DNA of 64,000 nucleotides from Asticcacaulis excentricus (GTDB lineage: Bacteria; Pseudomonadota; Alphaproteobacteria; Caulobacterales; Caulobacteraceae). The stretch spans positions 2,212,501 to 2,276,500 of the forward strand of contig NZ_AP018827.1 of assembly GCF_003966695.1 (NCBI RefSeq), in the 5' to 3' direction. Below, piece by piece: positions 53,827 through 64,000 of this stretch. The translations under genes were made by a program, and so were the position numbers. Each line of letters begins with the position of its first letter. The stretch's first letter is position 1. The notes under the pieces are model-generated. The model did no database searches. It was given only the letters and a program-made list of their open reading frames with translations, and was not told the DNA's origin.

Positions 53827-53840
53827 TGTTAGCGCTCACA
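53827..53840. promoter_or_regulatory. XylR-like LacI operator candidate
   Basis: TGTTAGCGCTCACA has arms TGTTAGC and GCTCACA with one mismatch and a central CG. It is about 100 bp upstream of the aldehyde dehydrogenase start and resembles, from memory, the 14-bp site bound by Caulobacter XylR. The rest of the 53730-54100 gap (371 bp) holds the promoter of the aminotransferase gene and no recognisable gene. Confidence 0.5.
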
Positions 53841-54100
53841 CGCCGCTCTTATGCGCAAAAGCCGCGACGGGCTCAAGCGAAATCCGAAGGGCGCGGATCA
53901 CGTCTGCCGCCGCCTTAGCACGGCGCATCGCCCGCGTAAATGTCCGACAAGTGAAGGCGTATACGGTATCCGAATATTTGGCCTGCCGCGCCGCGACGAT
54001 AGGCCGCAGATGAAACGATAGGTAATGCCTTTTGAGGTGCGCCGGGCGTGAGGGGTGATAAGTCTCTGCCTCAACTTATGTGGCTTACCGAAGGTGTCTC

Positions 54101-55258
54101 ATGGCTATTCCCTTTATTGATCTGGGTGCGCAGCGCGAACGCATTGGCGCGTCTATCGAAGACGGGATCAAAAAGGTGCTCAATCATGGCGCCTATATTA
54201 TGGGGCCAGAGGTCCGCACCTTTGAGGCCAATCTGGCGGCCTTCGCCGGATCGAAGCACGCCCTGTCGTGCGCCAATGGCACGGACGCCATCGAGCTGGT
54301 CCTGCTGGGGCTGGGTGTGGGTAAGGGCGATGCGGTGTTTGTCCCGGCCTTCACCTTTGTGGCCACCGCCGAAGTGGTGCCGATGACAGGGGCTGAGCCG
54401 GTCTTTGTCGATATCGACCCGAAAACCTACAATATGGACCCGGTGAAGCTTGAGGCCGCCATCGCCGCCGTCAAGGCCGAAGGGCGTCTGAAACCCGCCG
54501 CGGTCATCGCGGTCGATCTGTTCGGGCAGGCCGCCGACTATCCGGCGATCTCCAAAATCACGCAGGCGCACGGCCTGTTCCTGATTGCCGACTCGGCGCA
54601 GGGCTTTGGTTGTACGATTGATGGCAAGCAGCCGCTGGAATGGGCGCACGCCACCTCGACCAGCTTCTACCCGGCCAAGCCTCTGGGTTGCTATGGCGAC
54701 GGTGGGGCGGTGGTGCTCAATGACGACGCCTTGCTGGAGCGCCTGATCTCGTTCCGGGTGCACGGCGGCGCGACGCCGACCGACGCGGCGACCATGAACT
54801 ACACGCATGAGGCCAAGTATCTGAACGTGCGCATCGGCATGAATTCGCGCCTCGATACAATTCAGGCCGCCGTGCTGATCGAAAAGCTGGCCATCTTTGC
54901 CGAAGAGATCGCGCTGCGTCAGGCCGTCGCCAAGCGCTATAATGAGGCGCTGGACGGCTATGTGACCAGCGTGCCCTATGTGAAGGACGGCTACGTCTCG
55001 ACCTGGGCGCAATATACGATCGAGCATGAAAACCGCGACGGCCTGCAAATTTTTCTTCGTGAAAAAGGCATCCCGACGGCGGTCTATTACCCCATCCCCC
55101 TGCATCAGCAGCCGGGCTATGCGATATTCAAATCCGGCACGGGTGATCTGAGCGTTTCGGAAACCAAGTCGAAGGCGGTGATCAGCCTGCCCTTCAGCCC
55201 CTATCTCACCGCCGAAACGCAAGCCGAAATTGTCGCGGCGGTAAAGGCGTTTAAGTAG
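54101..55258 (+). CDS. DegT/DnrJ/EryC1-family sugar aminotransferase (WbpE-like)
   Basis: A 385-residue PLP-dependent aminotransferase from the ATG at 54101. The substrate/PLP pattern appears as CANGTDAIELVLLGLG, ADSAQGFGC (PLP-binding Asp) and STSFYPAKPLGCYGDGG, with the Schiff-base Lys. The N-terminal IPFIDLGAQRERI matches WbpE/WlbC-like enzymes that transfer an amino group to C3 of a UDP-keto-sugar for lipopolysaccharide or capsule sugars. It is not clearly a PseC. The following small gene may be cotranscribed. Exact substrate unknown. Confidence 0.85.
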   Translation: MAIPFIDLGAQRERIGASIEDGIKKVLNHGAYIMGPEVRTFEANLAAFAGSKHALSCANGTDAIELVLLGLGVGKGDAVFVPAFTFVATAEVVPMTGAEPVFVDIDPKTYNMDPVKLEAAIAAVKAEGRLKPAAVIAVDLFGQAADYPAISKITQAHGLFLIADSAQGFGCTIDGKQPLEWAHATSTSFYPAKPLGCYGDGGAVVLNDDALLERLISFRVHGGATPTDAATMNYTHEAKYLNVRIGMNSRLDTIQAAVLIEKLAIFAEEIALRQAVAKRYNEALDGYVTSVPYVKDGYVSTWAQYTIEHENRDGLQIFLREKGIPTAVYYPIPLHQQPGYAIFKSGTGDLSVSETKSKAVISLPFSPYLTAETQAEIVAAVKAFK

Positions 55259-55291
55259 GACCGTCCCGCTTCTGTAAGAAAGGTTTTTATC

Positions 55292-55537
55292 ATGGATAAT
55301 GACCTGACGAGCGAAGAGACTGAACTCTTTGGTGCCTATGATCTGGCGGCCCAGTTGGCGGTCAGGTGTCGGCATCTGCGCGAGATGGACGTATCGGTCA
55401 GCGAACGCGCTCTGGAGCAGGTTCTGAATACTCTGATGACGGAGCTTTGGGATCAGGGGTTCAGTCAGGCTGAAATCCGCAAGGCCTATGAGCGGGCGCT
55501 GGCGGACATGCCCAGATACGCCGCCGGAAAAGACTAA
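55292..55537 (+). CDS. Small acidic helical protein, unknown
   Basis: An 81-residue, largely alpha-helical, acidic protein starting 33 bp after the aminotransferase gene (AGAAAGG upstream). Heptad-like spacing of hydrophobics occurs in the middle. No Cys and no recognisable motif. The codon choice and ribosome site look real, so it is reported as a probable gene of unknown role. Confidence 0.6.
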   Translation: MDNDLTSEETELFGAYDLAAQLAVRCRHLREMDVSVSERALEQVLNTLMTELWDQGFSQAEIRKAYERALADMPRYAAGKD

Positions 55538-55796
55538 GGTCCGGGAAGGGGCTTGGGTCACCCCTGTCTGAAATGCCACAAGCGATCCTTTCTACCGCTC
55601 TGCAACAGTTCGAAACGCGGTTTGTGAATTTTTTTGCCAGATGACGCAAAATTTGCTCGCTTTTCGGTAAAATTTCGCGCAAAGAGCAAAAATGTCGGAA
55701 AAACTGTGACGCGCAACGTCAAGCCTAAGGGCTGGGCGCTGTGTGCAGATGCGAGTTTTCCAAACCTTTTCAGAGTGCGTTCGGGGTTCAGGCGGT

Positions 55797-57080
55797 ATGA
55801 CGACGGGATCAGTGGCAGCAGCAGCGACGGCAGCACCGGCGCTTCTCAAGCATCAGGTGCTACTGGCGCTTGATAGCGGTCACACGTCGTGGATCATCGT
55901 CTCCACGGCGCTGGTGCTGCTGATGACCCTGCCGGGCCTGGCCCTGTTCTACGGCGGCATGGTGCGCAAGAAGAACGTGCTGGCGACCATGGCGCAGTCG
56001 GTGGCGGCGGCTGTTGTCGTGTCGGTCCTGTGGATCGTGGCCGGTTATTCGCTGTCGTTCGGCCTGAATGGCAATGACGGGCTGAACCGCTTTATCGGCT
56101 CGTTCGATGCGGTCCTGCTCAACGGCGTGACCATGCAGACGGCGTTCGGTCTGGCCCCGCAACTGCCGGAGTTCCTGTGGGTCGCCTATCAGATGACCTT
56201 TGCCATCATCACCCCGGCCCTGATCGCCGGGGCCTTTGCCGAGCGTCTGAAGTTTTCGGCCTTCCTGCTGTTTACGGCCCTGTGGACTCTGCTGGTCTAT
56301 GCGCCGGTGTGTCACTGGGTGTGGGGCGGCGGTTTCCTCGGCAGCATGGGCGTGCTCGATTTCGCCGGCGGGGCGGTGGTGCACGTCAATTCGGGTATTG
56401 CGGGCCTTGTCTGCGCGCTGGTTCTGGGGCCGCGCCGGGGCTTCCCGCGCGACTACATGCCGCCGCACAATCTGGCCTTTACGATGATCGGCGCGTCGCT
56501 GCTGCTGGTCGGCTGGCTGGGTTTTAACGGTGGGTCGGCCTGGACGGCGGATGCGCTGGCCAGCGTGGCCGTGCTCAACACCATCGTTGCCGCCATGACG
56601 GGTGCCGTCGGCTGGACGATTGTCGAATGGTTTGAGCGCAAGCAACCGACCCTGCTCGGCATGATTTCGGGTATTGTGGCGGGCCTTGTCGCCATTACGC
56701 CGGCGGCGGGCTTTGTCGATCCCAAGGGCGCGCTGGCCATCGGCTTTATCGGCGGCATTGCCTGCTTCTTCGGCGCGACGGCCCTCAAAAAAGCCTTCAA
56801 ATACGACGATAGCTTGGACGCCTTTGGCGTGCACGGCGTCGGCGGTCTGGTGGGCGCGGTGCTAACGGCGGTCTTCGCCAATCAAAGCATCAATGCGCTG
56901 GCCAAGGACGCCACCGTACTTAAACAGGTGCTGGGCCTCGTGGTCGTGATCGGCTGGAGCGCGGTGGTCACCTTCCTCATTCTGATGATCTGCAAATTCA
57001 CCACAGGCCTGCGTGTGGACGAGGAGCAGGAGATCGAGGGTCTTGACGCGACACAGCACGGAGAGACCCAGCACGGATAG
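55797..57080 (+). CDS. amtB: Ammonium transporter
   Basis: A 427-residue Amt with 11 membrane segments. PGLALFYGGMVRKKN and the helix pattern of Amt/MEP/Rh are clear, and the conserved pore His appears in FGVHGVGGLVG. Only a short N-terminal extension precedes the first helix. A start at 55797 (GGCGGT just before) is chosen over 55743. The usual partner glnK is absent from the neighbourhood. It is followed, after a 416-bp gap, by gltDB, so the region serves ammonium capture and assimilation. Confidence 0.9.
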   Translation: MTTGSVAAAATAAPALLKHQVLLALDSGHTSWIIVSTALVLLMTLPGLALFYGGMVRKKNVLATMAQSVAAAVVVSVLWIVAGYSLSFGLNGNDGLNRFIGSFDAVLLNGVTMQTAFGLAPQLPEFLWVAYQMTFAIITPALIAGAFAERLKFSAFLLFTALWTLLVYAPVCHWVWGGGFLGSMGVLDFAGGAVVHVNSGIAGLVCALVLGPRRGFPRDYMPPHNLAFTMIGASLLLVGWLGFNGGSAWTADALASVAVLNTIVAAMTGAVGWTIVEWFERKQPTLLGMISGIVAGLVAITPAAGFVDPKGALAIGFIGGIACFFGATALKKAFKYDDSLDAFGVHGVGGLVGAVLTAVFANQSINALAKDATVLKQVLGLVVVIGWSAVVTFLILMICKFTTGLRVDEEQEIEGLDATQHGETQHG

Positions 57081-57496
57081 CCCGGACGCCCGCCAAAGGG
57101 ACAAGGGGCTGAACCGGAACCGGTCAAGGACAGCCCCGCCCGAACCGAGCGGCAAGGACTTACAAAACCGGAACGGAAACGCCCCTCAGGATTTGCCGGG
57201 ATTGCCCCGGCAGACACTGGGGGGTTTGTATGTCTGGACCTTCGGTTTACGCTCCGGAAACGGGGTGATAAAACCGGAAAGAAGGCATGTGAAATAGTAC
57301 GATTTGTAACTACCTCCGCAAAAATCCCACGACCTCGGTTTTTGGTCGCGATTTTGGCGGGAAACGTCGGAAAACATCATTTTCCGCTTTAACTCAGCGG
57401 GCTTTTGCGCTTTAGGGCGTTTTAGCGCGCTGTAACAAGCTAAACTCCATCTTCCGGAAACGGAAGGTTTTTGCACCGAGTTGTGAGGTTGGGCCT
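57081..57496. promoter_or_regulatory. Gene-free region before gltD
   Basis: 416 bp between amtB and gltD. It contains CTTCCGGAAACGGAAG (about 57451-57466), a near dyad, and several GGAAAC/GTTTCC-type words. No coding frame is convincing. It presumably holds the gltDB promoter and regulatory sites. Confidence 0.45.
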
Positions 57497-58938
57497 ATGA
57501 CCTACGAGACGAACCGCTTCGTCGTTGAATACAAGAAGACGCCATCGAAGGCCGAAGCGAAGACCCGCATCACAAATTTCAATGAAATCTACGCCGATTT
57601 CAAACCGGAGCAGGCCAATGCGCAGGCCTCGCGCTGCGCCCAGTGCGGTGTGCCCTTCTGTCAGTCGGGTTGCCCGCTGCAGAACAACATCCCCGACTGG
57701 CTGCGCATGACCGCCGAAGGGCGCTTTGAGGAGGCCTTCCGCCTGTCCTCGGCGACCTCGACCCTGCCGGAAATCTGCGGCCGCATCTGCCCGCAGGACC
57801 GTCTGTGCGAAGGCTCGTGCGTGCTGGAGCAATCGGGCTGGGAAAACGTCACCATCGGCGCGGTCGAGCGCTATGTGAACGATATGGCCTTTGAAGAGGG
57901 CTGGATCGAGCCCATCGTTCCTGCCGTCGAACGCGCAGAGAGCGTCGGCATTATCGGCGCGGGCCCGGCGGGGATCGCGGCGGCTGACCGTCTGCGCACG
58001 CTGGGCTATAAGGTCACCATTTATGACCGTTACGACCGCCCCGGTGGCCTTCTGACCTATGGCATTCCGTCGTTCAAGCTGGAAAAGGACGTCGTTCTGC
58101 GCCGGACCCAGCGTCTGGCCGATTCTGGCGTCGAATTTGTCCTCAACTGCGACATCGGCAATGACGTGTCGTTTGAGGAGCTGCGTCAGAAGCACGACGC
58201 CATTCTGATCGCCACCGGCGTCTATAAGGTGCGCCGTCTGAGCGTGCCGGGCTGCGGCTCAAAGGGTGTCGTGGCGGCGCTCGACTACCTGACCGCCTCC
58301 AACCGCAAGGGCTTTGGCGATGCGGTTGAGGCCTATGACAACGGCACGCTGAACGCCGAAGGCAAGACCGTGGTGGTCATCGGCGGCGGCGACACGGCCA
58401 TGGACTGCGTGCGTACCGCCACCCGTCAGGGCGCCAAGGCCGTGACCTGCGTCTATCGCCGTGACCGCGCCAACATGCCGGGCTCGGATCGCGAAGTGGC
58501 TAATGCCGAGGAAGAAGGCGTCAAGTTCGAATGGCTGTCGGCCCCCAAGGCCGTGCTGGGCGATGCCGAGCACGTGTCGGGCCTGCGCATTCAGCGTATG
58601 CGCCTGACGACGCCGGACGCGCAGGGCCGTCAGGGCATCGAGGACATCCCCGGTGCCGAAAACGACCTGCCCGCCGACCTCATTATCGAGGCGTTGGGCT
58701 TTGAGCCGGAAAACATCCCGGTCCTGTTCAACCAGCCGGGCCTCGAAGTCACCAAGTGGGGCACGATCAAGGTGCAGGCCGGTGAGTTCCAGACCTTTGT
58801 GCCGGGCGTCTTTGCCGCCGGCGACATCGTGCGCGGGGCGTCGCTGGTCGTGTGGGCCGTCCGCGAAGGACAGGACGCCGCCGCCGACATCCACCACTAT
58901 ATTCAGTCAAACGTTTCCGCTTCTCTGGAGGCCGCTCA

Positions 58939-58942
<4 letters not shown>
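57497..58942 (+). CDS. gltD: Glutamate synthase small subunit
   Basis: A 481-residue flavoprotein of the NADPH-GOGAT small subunit. The N-terminal cysteine-rich segment (RCAQCGVPFCQSGCPLQNNIPDW and EICGRICPQDRLCEGSC) binds two [4Fe-4S] clusters. It is followed by the FAD site GIIGAGPAGIAAADRL and the NADPH site VVIGGGDTAMDC. It supplies electrons to GltB to make glutamate from glutamine and 2-oxoglutarate. It overlaps gltB by 4 bp; the gltD-gltB order is the reverse of the enteric one but usual in several alphaproteobacteria. Confidence 0.93.
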
Positions 58943-63459
<4,517 letters not shown>

Positions 63460-63509
63460 GGGGAAAAAGACGCAGGGGCACGGCCCCTGCACCCGTTAGT
63501 TGGAGCATA

Positions 63510-63541
63510 AAAAAGCCGCCTCTGCAAAGGGGCGGCTTTTT
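63510..63541. terminator. Bidirectional terminator between gltB and the Sel1 gene
   Basis: AAAAAGCCGCC pairs with GGCGGCTTTTT around a 10-nt loop, with A and T runs on both sides, between convergent genes. Confidence 0.87.
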
Positions 63542-63580
63542 GACTCGTGCTTAAGGTTGCGTGGACATGCCCCTGCAATC

Positions 63581-64000
63581 TTAACTGCCTGCCTGTAATT
63601 TCGGCTTCAGAACTGCCGCAGCCTCACTTTTCTCATCGGTCGTCATCTGCGGTTCCTGTTGTTTCAGCGCCGCCTCTGCATGCGGATGCCCGGCCATTTG
63701 GGCTACCGTGAACCACACCCAGGCACCCTTTCGATCGACCGGACCGCCCTGACCCGTCATCAACATGACCGCCAGGTTGTACATGGCTTCAGGGTTGCCA
63801 TTCCTCGCCGAGACCTCAAACCATTTGCGGGCGATGGGTTCATCTTTGGGGAGGATCGAATCGCCCTTGGCGAAATAGGTGCCGATATCGTTCTGCGCGG
63901 CTGGATGACCGCGTACAGCAGCTTCCTTGTAATAGAACAATGCCTGTTTCGGATCGGCCTTGACCCCCTGTCCTGTGTCGTAGGCAACGGCCAGCGCATA
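63581..64000 (-). CDS. Sel1-repeat protein, 5'-partial
   Basis: At least 139 residues, open at the right window edge (the N-terminal part is outside). It contains tandem Sel1-like (SLR) repeats: YDTGQGVKADPKQALFYYKEAA, NDIGTYFAKGD...ARKWFEVSARNGNPEAMYNLAVMLMTGQGG. Each has the Ala/Gly pattern of alpha-alpha hairpins. Such proteins mediate protein-protein contacts in the envelope or secretion. The C-terminal 30 residues are non-repeat. A downstream TTG at 63940 is not the true start, because the repeat pattern continues upstream of it. Confidence 0.85.
   Translation of the reverse strand, partial: YALAVAYDTGQGVKADPKQALFYYKEAAVRGHPAAQNDIGTYFAKGDSILPKDEPIARKWFEVSARNGNPEAMYNLAVMLMTGQGGPVDRKGAWVWFTVAQMAGHPHAEAALKQQEPQMTTDEKSEAAAVLKPKLQAGS

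Noticed and set aside
54101-55258. DegT aminotransferase as PseC of the pseudaminate pathway
   Set aside because: The N-terminus and active-site pattern fit WbpE-like enzymes better, and the gene is 40 kb from pseG.
55558-55849. Overlapping minus-strand frames before amtB
   Set aside because: They run through the amtB promoter and start region, have no ribosome site and overlap each other.

Overview
The window looks like chromosomal DNA of an alphaproteobacterium of the Caulobacteraceae type, with Asticcacaulis, Caulobacter and Phenylobacterium as the nearest guesses. This rests on the high-GC coding style, a large TonB-dependent receptor tied to plant polysaccharide use, FlmC/FlmD/FlmH-like pseudaminate genes, LacI-type operators and typical alphaproteobacterial intergenic repeats. 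The genus is inferred and was not tested by any search. No tRNA, rRNA, CRISPR array, integrase or transposase was seen.

From 1 to about 34900 the window is mostly a pectin / rhamnogalacturonan utilisation region. It holds a GH35 beta-galactosidase, two GH105 unsaturated-uronyl hydrolases, a GH28 polygalacturonase without a visible export signal, a GPH-type symporter, a complete ABC sugar importer and a TonB receptor. Two catabolic routes accompany them. One is a complete set for the non-phosphorylating (diketo-hydrolase) L-rhamnose pathway at 14130-19503. The other is the unsaturated-uronate route (kduI, kduD, kdgK), plus an RpiB/LacA/LacB-type isomerase that may duplicate the KduI step. Together they would take galactan-decorated rhamnogalacturonan through oligomer import to pyruvate, lactate and KDPG.

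Set inside this region are cimA (citramalate synthase, 5813-7405) and two divergent, tightly overlapped operons (7510-14091). These combine nonulosonic-acid genes (PseF, PseG and a PseH-like acyltransferase) with a dedicated acyl carrier protein, a KAS III-type synthase, a Rieske oxygenase, a PhyH-type Fe(II)/2-oxoglutarate oxygenase and an SDR. I read this as a candidate pathway that builds an unusual acyl group and places it on a pseudaminic-acid-type sugar. It is the most interesting system in the window. A second GNAT, more like canonical PseH, lies far away at 50168-50755.

From 34914 to 48627 the content is housekeeping: a single-domain response regulator, an M1 lipoprotein aminopeptidase, a DEAD-box helicase, a PilZ protein, a SerB-SerA fusion, Hsp33 and a sulfate-assimilation operon (cysG, DUF2849, cysI, DUF934, cysH). 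An AT-rich KAP-family P-loop NTPase at 48743-50053 looks horizontally acquired. The right end carries msrB, an aldehyde dehydrogenase behind an XylR-like operator, a DegT sugar aminotransferase, an ammonium transporter, gltDB and a partial Sel1-repeat gene.

Intergenic repeats are prominent. A 125-bp structured element occurs twice (5655-5779 and 40325-40449) with base-pair-preserving differences, and one copy splits a terminator stem. Several smaller palindromic families are also present.
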